Positions 50,693 through 59,717 of a DNA stretch of 64,000 bases are shown in pieces. How positions within the stretch are numbered: position 1 is the first letter of the stretch; every line of letters starts with the position of its first letter. A program made the translations under genes and the position numbers. A model generated the notes under the pieces. The model worked only from the letters and a program-made list of their open reading frames with translations. It was not told where the DNA came from and ran no database searches. Origin of the DNA: Rhizobium sp. L43 (GTDB taxonomy: Bacteria > Pseudomonadota > Alphaproteobacteria > Rhizobiales > Rhizobiaceae); contig NZ_NWSQ01000011.1 of NCBI RefSeq assembly GCF_002531725.1, positions 168,456 through 232,455 of the forward strand. Direction: 5' to 3'.

Positions 50693-51649
50693 TTACGCCG
50701 CCTCTTTCGACAAGTTGACGCCGCCGGCATCGGTCAGCAGGAAGGCTTCGCCGCAGGCCTTGGCGAGCGTGCGTACGCGCAGGATGTAGCTTTGGCGTTC
50801 GGTGACCGAGATGACGCCGCGGGCGTCGAGCAGGTTGAAGACGTGGCTGGCCTTGATGCATTGGTCATAGGCCGGGAAGACGCATTTGTGCAGGCGCTGG
50901 TCGGCGTTGTCGCCGGGCGCGCCGGCATCGAGCAGCGCGCGGCATTCCTTCTCGGCATCGACGAAATGGCGATGCAGCATCTCGGTATTGGCGAATTCGA
51001 AATTATGGCGTGAATATTCCTGCTCGGCCTGCAGGAAGACGTCGCCATAGCTGATCTTCTCGTCGCCTTCGCGGCCGTTGAAGTTCAGGTCGTAGACATT
51101 GTCGACGCCCTGGACATACATGGCCAAGCGTTCGAGACCGTAGGTCAATTCGCCTGCGACCGGCGAGCATTCGATGCCGCAGACCTGCTGGAAATAGGTG
51201 AACTGCGAGACTTCCATGCCGTCGCACCAGCATTCCCAGCCGAGGCCCCAGGCGCCGAGCGTCGGGCTTTCCCAGTCGTCCTCGACGAAACGGATATCGT
51301 GCAGCAAGGGATCGAGACCGATCGCGGCCAGCGAGCCGAGATAGAGTTCCTGCAGATTGGACGGATTCGGCTTCAGGATGACCTGGTACTGGTAATAATG
51401 CTGCAGCCGGTTCGGGTTCTCACCATAACGGCCGTCCGACGGGCGGCGGGAAGGCTGGACGTAGGCGGCCTTCCACGGCTTGGGGCCGAGGGCGCGCAGC
51501 GTCGTGGCCGGGTGAAAGGTGCCGGCGCCGACTTCCATGTCGTAGGGCTGCAGCACCGCGCAACCCTTGTCCGCCCAGTAGCTATGCAGGGTCAGGATCA
51601 GCGCCTGGAAGGAGCGCTTCGGGTTCATGTGGTCTGGGATAGCTGACAT
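50693..51649 (-). CDS. glyQ: Glycyl-tRNA synthetase alpha subunit
   Basis: A 318-residue GlyQ, the catalytic subunit that forms glycyl-adenylate. SFQALILTLHSYWADKGCAVLQP and MEVGAGTFHPATTLRALGP, YVQPSRRPSDGRYGENPNR (motif 2 region), then WEVWCDGMEVSQFTYFQQ-like (WECWCDGMEVSQFTYFQQ) are diagnostic. It works with GlyS, encoded at 39668 on the other strand. ATG 51649 is listed; ATG 51628 (MNPKRSF) fits the usual N-terminus too, and neither has a strong ribosome site. Confidence 0.95.
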   Translation of the reverse strand: MSAIPDHMNPKRSFQALILTLHSYWADKGCAVLQPYDMEVGAGTFHPATTLRALGPKPWKAAYVQPSRRPSDGRYGENPNRLQHYYQYQVILKPNPSNLQELYLGSLAAIGLDPLLHDIRFVEDDWESPTLGAWGLGWECWCDGMEVSQFTYFQQVCGIECSPVAGELTYGLERLAMYVQGVDNVYDLNFNGREGDEKISYGDVFLQAEQEYSRHNFEFANTEMLHRHFVDAEKECRALLDAGAPGDNADQRLHKCVFPAYDQCIKASHVFNLLDARGVISVTERQSYILRVRTLAKACGEAFLLTDAGGVNLSKEAA

Positions 51650-51799
51650 CGAACGGCACCGATTGCTTGGGAATTATCGGCGCGACAGGTGCCATGGAGG
51701 GCGGCGGGGGTCAAGAGTTTTGCGGCAGTGGAGGGGCGTGGAATGCCGACATGGAAGAGGAATTCCTTCTTGTGGCTGCGGGGTGATACCCCCTCTGTC

Positions 51800-51980
51800 C
51801 TGCCGGACATCTCCCCCACAAGGAGGGAGATCGGATGGGCGCAACGGCTTCCCCAAACAATCAGCGTTGCAGCCCGACGAAACGGTAGAGGGATGGGAAA
51901 TCCAAGCCACTTGTGATCTCCCCACCTGTGGGGGGTCCGAAGGACGGGTCGAGACCCGTGGCTCGACACCGGGCCCGCAG
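51800..51980. repeat. Mosaic of short hairpin repeats upstream of glyQ
   Basis: The 407-bp gap between glyQ and the small gene at 52057 holds several hairpin units: ATCTCCC/GGGAGAT (51809-51831), a CTCCCCACCTGTGGGG stem near 51918-51934, and a 28-bp unit at 51946-51973 with GGGTCGAG and CTCGAC. An inverted near copy of the last is at 60844-60872. No gene is convincing here. Confidence 0.65.
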
Positions 51981-52056
51981 GGCAGAGGGGGGCTTCCGAC
52001 CCACAGAGCGCCCGGAGCGGATGCCGAATGAAAGGCAGGCGCAGTGGTAACGCCTC

Positions 52057-52248
52057 TTATTCCTCATCGCGCTTCAGCCGATATTCCCCCGTCACCGGAT
52101 CCTTGACCAGCGTGCCGATCGCGCCGGTCTGGCGCTCTTTTTCGGCGCGACGCGACTTTTCGGCGAGTTTGCGGGCATCGGAGACGAAGCGGCGGTAGAG
52201 CCACCAGGCTGAGAAGACCAGGACCAGGATCGTGATAAGCTGCGCCAT
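52057..52248 (-). CDS. Small membrane-anchored protein
   Basis: A 63-residue protein with one N-terminal membrane helix (LITILVLVFSAWWLYRRFV) followed by a charged, basic cytoplasmic tail that ends in LVKDPVTGEYRLKRDEE. The start ATG 52248 is 18 nt after the S49 peptidase stop, so the two are probably one operon. It is a typical conserved small rhizobial protein; function unknown. Confidence 0.7.
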   Translation of the reverse strand: MAQLITILVLVFSAWWLYRRFVSDARKLAEKSRRAEKERQTGAIGTLVKDPVTGEYRLKRDEE

Positions 52249-52266
52249 TCCCCTCTCCTGCCCTCC

Positions 52267-53127
52267 TTAAAGCCCGAAACGGCTCCACAATGCTCTCTCT
52301 TCGGCCGCTTCGACAAGCCCCGTCGCGAGACCGGATGCCGCACTTTCGAGCGAGACCGGCGACACGCCTGGAATACGGCGGCCGAGCAGGCCGCGGCCGG
52401 CGGTGACGAGTTCCAGCTTGGTCTTCCCGCCGTAGCGCCGCTTCAACTCCTGGCGCATGTCGCCGAGGCCATCGATGAGGCCGAGTTCGAGGCCGCGCGT
52501 GCCGCTCCAGAACAGGCCGGAGAAGACCGCCGCATCGTCCCCCAGCTTGCCGGCGCGGCGCTCGCGCACCATCGAAATGAAGACCTGGTGGATTTCGAGC
52601 TGCAGGCTCTTCAGATACTCGATGTCCTTTTCCTTTTCCGGCTGGAAAGGATCGAGGATCACCTTGTTTTCACCCGCGGTATAAACGCGGCGCTCGACGC
52701 CGATCTTCTTCAGCAATTCGGGAAAACCGAAACCGCCGGAAACGACGCCGATCGAGCCGACGATCGAGGTGGCGTCGGCGATGATCTCGTCGCCGGCAAG
52801 GGCGATCATGTAACCGCCGGAAGCGGCGACGTCCTCGACGAAGACCAGCACCTTCTTCTGCTTCTCGCGGGCAAGCTCCCGAATACGGGTGAAGATCAGC
52901 CGGGACTGGACCGGCGAGCCACCCGGCGAATTGATGGAGATGGCAACCGCCGGCGCGTCCTTCATGGCGAAGGCCTTTTCCAGAACCGGCGCGACATTGG
53001 CGAGATTGAGAGCCGGCCGGAACTGGCCGCCGCCGCTGATGATCGCGCCCTGCAGCCGGACGACCGGGATGGTGACGCCATCCTTGCGGAACCGTTTCGG
53101 CAGCAGTTTTCTCAACAATCCGGCCAT
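52267..53127 (-). CDS. S49 family peptidase (SppA/SohB-like)
   Basis: A 286-residue serine peptidase of the signal-peptide-peptidase A group. ISINSPGGSPVQS (about 80-92) forms the oxyanion region, DVAASGGYMIALAGDEI carries the nucleophile Ser (about 130), and the general-base Lys is in AGENKVILDPFQPE (about 183). No transmembrane segment remains when ATG 53127 (AAGGA site upstream) is used; the frame could extend further but codons there look non-coding. It degrades leftover signal peptides or membrane fragments. Confidence 0.87.
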   Translation of the reverse strand: MAGLLRKLLPKRFRKDGVTIPVVRLQGAIISGGGQFRPALNLANVAPVLEKAFAMKDAPAVAISINSPGGSPVQSRLIFTRIRELAREKQKKVLVFVEDVAASGGYMIALAGDEIIADATSIVGSIGVVSGGFGFPELLKKIGVERRVYTAGENKVILDPFQPEKEKDIEYLKSLQLEIHQVFISMVRERRAGKLGDDAAVFSGLFWSGTRGLELGLIDGLGDMRQELKRRYGGKTKLELVTAGRGLLGRRIPGVSPVSLESAASGLATGLVEAAEERALWSRFGL

Positions 53128-53246
53128 CTCTAATCCTTCGCTTCGCGTCGTCCGATCGTCAATCGCGATCGGCATCCATGTATGCGCTGGAACGACAAAC
53201 GCAATGGCCGCGTTCTCGAAAACATGCAGTTTGATTTTCTTGTTGC

Positions 53247-53267
53247 GAATGACTTGCATTATCATTC
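53247..53267. promoter_or_regulatory. Fur/Mur-type box before mntH
   Basis: A 21-bp site with perfect 6-bp ends GAATGA and TCATTC around a 9-nt AT-rich centre; read on the minus strand the middle is ATGATAATGC, close to the classical Fur box. It lies 44-64 nt upstream of the mntH start. In rhizobia the Fur homologue Mur represses manganese uptake genes, so Mn2+-dependent control is expected. Confidence 0.6.
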
Positions 53268-53310
53268 TAATCCGTCATATTGACGCTCACGACAAACAGG
53301 TGGAAAACGC

Positions 53311-54651
53311 ATGGACGCCCTAAACCCGAATGCAAGAAGCGGCTGGCGGCACGAACGCGGCGAGGCATCGCTATCGGATGTCTACCGCACCGTCGGAACG
53401 GGGCGTCACAGCTCGGTATGGCGGCGGGCGGCAGCCTTTGCCGGGCCGGGCTACATGGTCGCCGTCGGCTATATGGACCCCGGCAACTGGGCGACCTCGC
53501 TCGCCGGCGGCTCGAAATTCGGCTATGCGCTGCTGACCGTCGCGCTGCTTTCCAACCTGATGGCGATCGTGCTGCAATCGCTCTGCGCGCGTCTGGCGAT
53601 CGCGTCGGGCCGCGACCTCGCGCAGGCCTGCCGCGACGCCTTCCCAAAATATGTCTCGGTGCCGCTCTGGGCCTTTGCCGAGATCGCCATCATCGCCACC
53701 GACATCGCCGAGGTGATCGGCACGGCGATCGGCCTCAACCTGTTGATGGGCATTCCGCTCGAACTCGGCGTGCTGATCACCGCGCTCGACGTCTTCGTGA
53801 TCCTCTTCCTGCAGAAGCTCGGTTTCCGCTGGGTGGAGGCCTTCATCATCGCGCTGCTCGGCGTCATCGCGGTCTGCTTCGGCGTGCAGATCCTGCTTGC
53901 CGATCCGCAATGGGGCGCCGTCCTGACCGGCTTCTTCCCGACCACCGAGATCGTGACCAACCCGGAGATGCTCTATCTGGCGCTCGGCATTCTCGGCGCC
54001 ACAGTCATGCCGCACAATCTCTACCTCCATTCCGGCATCGTGCAGACGCGCGCCTATGGCCATACGATCCCTGAGAAGAAGGAGGCGCTGACCTTTGCGA
54101 CGATCGACTCGACGGTGGCGCTGTGCTTTGCGCTGCTGATCAACGCCTCGATCCTGATCCTGGCAGCGGCCGCCTTCAATGCGCATGGGAAGACCGATGT
54201 CGTCGAACTCGGCGAGGCGCATTCGCTGCTGGCGCCGCTGCTCGGCCTGGCGATCGCGCCGACGCTGTTCGGCATTGCGCTTCTCTGCTGCGGCCTCAAC
54301 TCGACGGTGACGGCGACGCTGGCCGGTCAGATCGTCATGGAAGGCTTCCTCAAGATCAGGCTGAAGCCGTGGATACGCCGCCTGATCACCCGGGCCATCG
54401 CCATCGTGCCGGCGGCGATCGTCACCATCTGGTACGGCGACCAGGGCACGGCGCAGCTTTTGATCCTGACACAGGTGGTGCTCAGCCTGCAGCTTTCCTT
54501 CGCGGTCTTCCCGCTTGTGATGTTCACCGCCAGCAAGGCCAAGATGGGCGAACTGGTGGCGCCACGCTGGCTGAGCGGCATCGCTTATCTGATCGCGGTC
54601 GTCATCGCCGGGCTGAACGTCAAGCTGCTCTTCGACTTCGTCACCGGCTGA
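53311..54651 (+). CDS. mntH: Nramp-family manganese transporter
   Basis: A 446-residue Nramp protein that imports Mn2+ (and possibly Fe2+) with protons. The metal-binding motifs are DPGNWATSLAGG in the first helix (about 56-67) and MPHNLYLHSGIVQTR in the sixth (about 233-247). Eleven or so membrane helices are visible. The N-terminal 35 residues are hydrophilic. A Fur/Mur-type palindrome is just upstream. The start ATG 53311 fits the family length. It stands alone. Confidence 0.93.
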   Translation: MDALNPNARSGWRHERGEASLSDVYRTVGTGRHSSVWRRAAAFAGPGYMVAVGYMDPGNWATSLAGGSKFGYALLTVALLSNLMAIVLQSLCARLAIASGRDLAQACRDAFPKYVSVPLWAFAEIAIIATDIAEVIGTAIGLNLLMGIPLELGVLITALDVFVILFLQKLGFRWVEAFIIALLGVIAVCFGVQILLADPQWGAVLTGFFPTTEIVTNPEMLYLALGILGATVMPHNLYLHSGIVQTRAYGHTIPEKKEALTFATIDSTVALCFALLINASILILAAAAFNAHGKTDVVELGEAHSLLAPLLGLAIAPTLFGIALLCCGLNSTVTATLAGQIVMEGFLKIRLKPWIRRLITRAIAIVPAAIVTIWYGDQGTAQLLILTQVVLSLQLSFAVFPLVMFTASKAKMGELVAPRWLSGIAYLIAVVIAGLNVKLLFDFVTG

Positions 54652-54652
54652 A

Positions 54653-54696
54653 GCAATTCCAGGAAAAGTGCGATGCGGTTTTCCGTCCGGAATTGC
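54653..54696. repeat. 44-bp dispersed palindromic repeat, copy next to mntH
   Basis: The unit begins GCAATTCC, ends GGAATTGC and contains AAAAGTGCG and CGGTTTTCC between. It begins 1 nt after the mntH stop codon. An inverted copy is at 62821-62864, and a degenerate one at 62765-62804. It may serve as a terminator for mntH and for the minus-strand gene that ends at 54705. Confidence 0.8.
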
Positions 54697-54704
54697 GCGA
54701 TAAA

Positions 54705-55481
54705 TTAAAGCCTGGCGTAAGCCGCCCGGCCATTGTTGAAATCATCGACGAGAGGGGAGAACTTGTGGCTCCCCTCTTCGTGCATGATCAGGGCCGCCCG
54801 CAGCGACAGCCGCGCCCGCGATCCCTTGATCGCTGTCACCAGGATACGGACGGCGTTTTCACCCGGGCGCGGATGGATGGCGGTGATTTCGATGCCGCCG
54901 AAGCGCCGGCCGCAGGCATCGATGATCTCGGCGATCGACTGGGGCCTGGCGATCAGCGACAATTGCCCGCCCGGGATCATGATGGCGCCGGCCGTGCGGA
55001 TCCAGCTTTCGAACAGGCCATCGGTCATCGCATGGGCTTCGGCCTTCAGCGCATCCGGCGTGCGCCGGTCGCCGGCATCGTTGAAAGGCGGGTTCATGAT
55101 GACGTGGTGGAAGCTTTCATCGATGAGGCCGGCATCGTTGCGCGCCTTGGCGGTCAGCGTCACATCGGCCTCGACGACGCTGACGCGGCCCGCGATGTGG
55201 GCATTCTCAGGCAGCAGGATGCTGCGGCGGGCATAATCGGCCATCTCGGCCGAGCGCTCGAACAGCACCACCTCCGCATCGGCAAGGCGCGAGGCGACGG
55301 CGAGGCCGGCAGCCCCGGCGCCGGCGCCGAGATCGGCGACCCTGACCGGGCGGTCGTCGGCGACGAGGGCGGCCAGCAGCATCGCATCCATGCCGGAGCG
55401 ATGGCCCCTGCCCTTCGGCTGCACCAGATGGAAGGCGCCGCGATGGAAGGCATCGACGGTGTCAGTGGGTTCCCCGGTCAT
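54705..55481 (-). CDS. TrmN6-like SAM-dependent methyltransferase
   Basis: A 258-residue class I methyltransferase of the tRNA1(Val) adenine-N6 (TrmN6/YfiC) group. FHLVQPKGRGHRSGMDAMLLAA, VADLGAGAGAAGLAVA (SAM binding) and the catalytic HHVIMNPPFND (NPPF motif of N6-adenine enzymes) are visible. It likely modifies A37 of a tRNA, or has a related base or RNA target. ATG 55481 is 7 nt after the DUF2007 stop, so both are one operon. Confidence 0.83.
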   Translation of the reverse strand: MTGEPTDTVDAFHRGAFHLVQPKGRGHRSGMDAMLLAALVADDRPVRVADLGAGAGAAGLAVASRLADAEVVLFERSAEMADYARRSILLPENAHIAGRVSVVEADVTLTAKARNDAGLIDESFHHVIMNPPFNDAGDRRTPDALKAEAHAMTDGLFESWIRTAGAIMIPGGQLSLIARPQSIAEIIDACGRRFGGIEITAIHPRPGENAVRILVTAIKGSRARLSLRAALIMHEEGSHKFSPLVDDFNNGRAAYARL

Positions 55482-55488
55482 CGCAGGC

Positions 55489-55716
55489 TCACGTCCTGTC
55501 GCGCAGTTCGCCGCCGAGACCGGCATCGATGAGGATGCGGCGCGCCTGATCGGCCATCTCCTCATCCACCAGCAGGCGGCGCGGCAGCATGCCGAGCGAG
55601 CCTTCCAGCACGCTCATGCCCTGGTCGGCGATAAAGCAGTGAATCCCCGCATCCTTCATCAAACTTTCGGCAAAGGAGAGCAGAACGGGGTCGTTGGCGC
55701 GGATAAGCTCATGCAT
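55489..55716 (-). CDS. DUF2007 domain protein
   Basis: A 75-residue protein of the DUF2007 family (putative signal-transducing, PII-like fold). HELIRANDPVLLSFAESLMKDAGI and CFIADQGMSVLEGSLGMLPRRLLVDEE are typical: a short beta strand, a helix, and a strand leading to the LxV..ED end. It lies just upstream of the TrmN6-like gene on the same strand, opposite to the polyprenyl synthase gene. Function unknown. Confidence 0.82.
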   Translation of the reverse strand: MHELIRANDPVLLSFAESLMKDAGIHCFIADQGMSVLEGSLGMLPRRLLVDEEMADQARRILIDAGLGGELRDRT

Positions 55717-55800
55717 TTGCCGTCGTTTTCCTTCCAATTTCGTTCAGCGCGACAATTCACCCCTTGCCGCGCCCATCGCCCCTTTCTATTGTCAGGTGCA

Positions 55801-56841
55801 ATGAATGAACAGGAGTCCGGGTCGTTGGGCGTGGTCATACCGCTTGAAGAAAGCAAAAACAAACTGGCATCCATCAAGCCATTGGTCGATCTCACCAGGG
55901 TTGATATGGAGCGAGTGAACCAGCTCATTCTGTCCAAGGCCGGCTCCGACGTGCAGATGATCCCTGAGGTGGCGAACCATCTGATCTCATCAGGCGGCAA
56001 GCGGCTGCGGCCAATGCTGACGCTGGCTGCCGCCTCGCTGTTCGACTACAGAGGCGATAATCACGTCAAACTCGCGACCTCGGTCGAATTCATGCACACC
56101 GCAACGCTGCTGCATGACGACGTCGTCGACGAAAGCGACCTGCGCCGCGGCAAATCGACGGCGCGGATGATCTGGGGCAACCAGGCAAGCGTACTGGTCG
56201 GCGACTTCCTGCTCGGCCAGGCCTTCCGCATGATGGTCGAAGTCGGCTCGCTCGATGCGCTCGACGTGCTGTCCTCGGCCGCCTGCGTGATCGCCGAGGG
56301 CGAGGTGCTGCAGCTTTCCGTCGCCAAGAACATGGAGACAACGGAGGACGATTATCTCGCCGTCATCCGCGCCAAGACGGCGGCGCTTTTTGCCGCCGCC
56401 GCCGAAGTCGGGCCGATTGTCGCCGAGGCCGGCAAATCCGGCCGCAACGCGCTGAAGTCCTACGGCATGAATCTCGGACTGGCTTTCCAGCTCGTCGACG
56501 ACGCGCTCGACTATGGCGGCAAGGCGGCCGATCTCGGCAAGAATGTCGGCGACGATTTCCGCGAGGGCAAGATCACCCTGCCGGTCATCCTCGCCTATCG
56601 CCGCGGCACCGAGGACGAGCGCGCCTTCTGGCGCGATGCGATCGAAGCCGGCAACAGCACCGACGCCAACCTGGAAAAAGCGCTGGGACTGATCACCAAA
56701 TACGGCACGCTCAGCGACACGATCGGCCGGGCGATCCATTACGGCACGATCGCCCGAGACGCGCTTGCACCGCTCCCCGATACGGCCTGGAAATCTGCCC
56801 TGATGGAAGTGATCGATTTCTGCATCGAGCGCGTCAACTGA
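55801..56841 (+). CDS. Polyprenyl diphosphate synthase
   Basis: A 346-residue trans-prenyltransferase, probably making the ubiquinone side chain (octa- or decaprenyl). The first Asp-rich motif is LLHDDVVDESDLRRG (about 100-114), the second LVDDALDYGG (about 230-239), and GGKRLRPML is the pyrophosphate-binding region. The N-terminus starts MNEQESGSLG. Together with ubiA it supplies the quinone tail, and its precursors come from the MEP pathway (dxs, ispE). ATG 55801 is the best start although its ribosome site is weak. Confidence 0.92.
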   Translation: MNEQESGSLGVVIPLEESKNKLASIKPLVDLTRVDMERVNQLILSKAGSDVQMIPEVANHLISSGGKRLRPMLTLAAASLFDYRGDNHVKLATSVEFMHTATLLHDDVVDESDLRRGKSTARMIWGNQASVLVGDFLLGQAFRMMVEVGSLDALDVLSSAACVIAEGEVLQLSVAKNMETTEDDYLAVIRAKTAALFAAAAEVGPIVAEAGKSGRNALKSYGMNLGLAFQLVDDALDYGGKAADLGKNVGDDFREGKITLPVILAYRRGTEDERAFWRDAIEAGNSTDANLEKALGLITKYGTLSDTIGRAIHYGTIARDALAPLPDTAWKSALMEVIDFCIERVN

Positions 56842-56975
56842 TCAAACGTCCTTGATCGCAGGCTGATTTTCTTGCGGCGCCGCTTCAAAAAAGCCATCCT
56901 GTTATGAATCAGTGATCACAACTGATTTTGCGACCGGCATCATTGCCGGGACGCTCTCGAAGAAAGGTTTCCCTT

Positions 56976-58808
56976 ATGCGGCAGAGATTCGCCATCCGTC
57001 TTCTTACGAGCGCAGCGCTAGTGGCTGTTCTTTCGCTCGGCGGCGTCGCCGGCGTGAACGCCGAGGATGCGGCCAAGACGGGCGATGCCGGCAAGACAGA
57101 CAGCTTCGATGCCGACAGCGTCACCTCCTTCTCCGGCGCCTTCCTGGCGGCGCGCACGGCCGATGTCGATCATGATTACCCAACGGCGATCGAACTCTAC
57201 AAGAAGGCGCTGCAGATCGAGCCCGGCAATCCGGAGATTCGCCAGCGGCTGATGATCTCGCTGCTGCTCAACGGCGACATCAAGGACGGCGTCAAATATG
57301 CCAACGACCTGAAGGGCGATCCTTCCGTCGAGCGCATCACCACGATCGTGCGCGGCATGGATGCCGTGCGCCGCGACGACTACAAGACCGCCGAGGCCAT
57401 CCTCAAATATAAGGGGCCGAACGATCTCGACCGGATGATGAACGACCTGCTGCTCGCCTGGGCCCGCGTCGGCGCCGGCCGCGGCAAGGAAGCGCTCACC
57501 ATGGTCGAGAAGATGAAGGGGCCGGACTGGTTCCGCATCTTCCAGAATTACAATGCCGGCGCGATTGCCATCGCCACCGGCGACGTGAAATCCGCCCGCA
57601 AGCACCTGAACGATGCCGTGCTCGACAAGGAGGGCGGGGCGACGGCGCCCGACACCTTCATGCGCGCGGTGATGGCGCTTGCCCGCCTCGAAGCCCAGCA
57701 GGGCAACAAGCAGAAGGCGCTCGACGCCGTGTCTGTCGGCGACAATCTGCTGCCGAATTATGCGCCGCTAAATGCGCTGCGCGACAGCATCGAAAAGGAC
57801 GAGAAGCAGGAACAGCAGGTCAAGACCGCCGAAGAAGGAGCTGCCGGCGTGCTGTTTTCGGTCGGCGGCGCGCTGAACCGCGACGGCGCCGAGGACATCG
57901 TCTCGCTGTACCTGCAGACGGCCAATGCGCTCGATCCGAACAGCGCCGATACGCTGGTGCTGCTCGGTGGCATCGCCGAGAAGCAGAACCAGATGGACCG
58001 CGCCATCGCGCTCTACAAGCAGGTGCCGGAGAATTCGCCGATGCGGCGCATCTCCGAGCTGCAGCTCGGCCTTGCGCTTGCCCAGGGCGGCAAGGTGGAC
58101 GAGGCGCGCAAGCACCTGCAGGCGCTGATCTCCTCCGACCCGAAGGACATCCGCAGCTACCTCGCCTATGGCAGCGTGCTCTCCGACGCCAAGGACTACG
58201 AGGCGATGGCCGCCAATTACGACAAGGCGGTCGAAGCGATCGGCCCCATTCCCGGCCGCGCCAATTGGAGCGTCTTCTTCCAGCGCGGCATCGCCTATGA
58301 GCGGCTGAAGAAGTGGGACCAGGCCGAACCGAACTTCCGCAAGGCCCTGGAGCTCAACCCCGACCAGCCGCAGGTGCTGAACTATCTCGGCTATTCCTGG
58401 ATCGACATGAACCGGAACCTCGACGAAGGTCTCGGCATGATCAAGAAGGCCGTCGATCTTCGCCCTGACGACGGCTACATCATCGATTCGCTCGGCTGGG
58501 CCTATTTCCGCCTCAACCGCTTCGACGATGCCGTCGACGAATTGGAGCGGGCCGCCCAGATCAAGGCCGGCGACGCGACGATCAACGACCATCTCGGCGA
58601 TGCCTATTGGCGCGTCGGCCGCAAGCTCGAGGCCGTCTATCAGTGGAACCGGGCGCTCAGCTCCGAGCCGGAGGCCGCCGAAATTCCGAAGATCAAGGAC
58701 AAGGTCGCCAACGGCCTGCCTCCTGTCAGCGACGATGCCAAAGCGGCCGACAAGAAGCAGCCGGACCCGGCACCGGTCACCCCGCCGCCGGTCGACAAGA
58801 AATCCTGA
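56976..58808 (+). CDS. Secreted or periplasmic TPR protein
   Basis: A 610-residue protein with a signal peptide (LTSAALVAVLSLGGVAGVNAE, cleavage after NA near 29) and at least ten tetratricopeptide-like repeats, for example DYPTAIELYKKALQIEPGNPE (about 65-85) and KKWDQAEPNFRKALELNPDQPQVL (about 440-465). The last repeats around DDGYIIDSLGWAYFRLNRFDDAVDEL match a TPR group conserved in alphaproteobacteria. The tail is Pro/Lys rich. Probably a scaffold in the envelope. AAAGG lies 8 nt before ATG 56976, and ispE follows in 12 nt. Confidence 0.87.
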   Translation: MRQRFAIRLLTSAALVAVLSLGGVAGVNAEDAAKTGDAGKTDSFDADSVTSFSGAFLAARTADVDHDYPTAIELYKKALQIEPGNPEIRQRLMISLLLNGDIKDGVKYANDLKGDPSVERITTIVRGMDAVRRDDYKTAEAILKYKGPNDLDRMMNDLLLAWARVGAGRGKEALTMVEKMKGPDWFRIFQNYNAGAIAIATGDVKSARKHLNDAVLDKEGGATAPDTFMRAVMALARLEAQQGNKQKALDAVSVGDNLLPNYAPLNALRDSIEKDEKQEQQVKTAEEGAAGVLFSVGGALNRDGAEDIVSLYLQTANALDPNSADTLVLLGGIAEKQNQMDRAIALYKQVPENSPMRRISELQLGLALAQGGKVDEARKHLQALISSDPKDIRSYLAYGSVLSDAKDYEAMAANYDKAVEAIGPIPGRANWSVFFQRGIAYERLKKWDQAEPNFRKALELNPDQPQVLNYLGYSWIDMNRNLDEGLGMIKKAVDLRPDDGYIIDSLGWAYFRLNRFDDAVDELERAAQIKAGDATINDHLGDAYWRVGRKLEAVYQWNRALSSEPEAAEIPKIKDKVANGLPPVSDDAKAADKKQPDPAPVTPPPVDKKS

Positions 58809-58820
58809 CGGGCCGAAAAT

Positions 58821-59717
58821 ATGCCTGAAGAGGGCCTGGCCGAGGCTTTCGGCGTCACCGAAGAGGCGCGCGCGAAGATCAACCTCGCCCTGCATGTGAC
58901 GGGCCGGCGGGCAGATGGCTATCATCTGCTCGACATGCTGGTGACCTTCGCCGATTGCGGCGACCGGCTGGGCTTCCTGCCTTCGCAGGCCGACACCTTC
59001 ACGCTGTCGGGCCGCTTCGGCGAAACGCTTGCCGGCGATGGCGGCACCAACCTGGTGCTGCGGGCGCGCGATCTCCTGCGCGAAGCGGTCGGCGCCCTCG
59101 CCTTCCCTGTCCATATCCACCTGCAAAAGAACCTGCCGATCGCCTCCGGCATCGGCGGCGGCTCGGCCGATGCGGCCGCGACCCTGCGCGGCCTGATGCG
59201 GCTCTGGGGCATGAGCTTGCCGGTGGAAGCGCTTGGCAACCTCTCGCTGAAGCTCGGCGCCGATGTGCCGATGTGCCTTGAGAGCCGGCCGCTGATTGCC
59301 CGCGGCATCGGCGAAAAGATCGAAGCCGTGCCGGATCTGCCTGCCTTTGCCATGGTGCTCGCCAATCCGCTGAAAGGCGTCTCGACGCCGGAGGTTTTCC
59401 GGCGGCTGGCCACGAAGAACAATCCGGCGCTGAACCTGGCTTCAAATCTCGCTGGGACTGCCGACTGGCTCGCTGCAATCGGCATCGCCCGCAACGACCT
59501 GGAGCCGCCGGCGCGCGAACTCGTGCCCGAGATTTCTGCGATCTCGGCAATGCTGCAAGCCCGCGGCGCGCTGCTCACCCGCATGTCCGGCTCCGGCGCC
59601 ACCTGTTTTGGCATCTTTGCCACTATGGCCGCTGCGCAAGAGGCGGTGACAGCTCTTCACGGCGAGCGGCCGGACTGGTATTTCCAGGCGACGGAAACGG
59701 TGTCGGGAGGCAGGTGA
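58821..59717 (+). CDS. ispE: 4-diphosphocytidyl-2-C-methyl-D-erythritol kinase
   Basis: A 298-residue GHMP kinase that phosphorylates CDP-methylerythritol, the fourth step of the MEP isoprenoid pathway. RAKINLALHVTGRRADGYHLLDMLV (about 18-42) and the ATP-binding loop NLPIASGIGGGSADAAATLRG (about 109-129) identify it; the third motif lies at SGSGATCFGIF. The upstream gene is a TPR protein and the moaB start overlaps its stop by 1 nt (TGATG), so the three genes form an operon. Confidence 0.95.
   Translation: MPEEGLAEAFGVTEEARAKINLALHVTGRRADGYHLLDMLVTFADCGDRLGFLPSQADTFTLSGRFGETLAGDGGTNLVLRARDLLREAVGALAFPVHIHLQKNLPIASGIGGGSADAAATLRGLMRLWGMSLPVEALGNLSLKLGADVPMCLESRPLIARGIGEKIEAVPDLPAFAMVLANPLKGVSTPEVFRRLATKNNPALNLASNLAGTADWLAAIGIARNDLEPPARELVPEISAISAMLQARGALLTRMSGSGATCFGIFATMAAAQEAVTALHGERPDWYFQATETVSGGR

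Noticed and set aside
51627..52031. Plus-strand frame of 134 codons upstream of glyQ
   Set aside because: It runs through several hairpin repeats and gives a Cys/Arg/Gly-rich product without family character.
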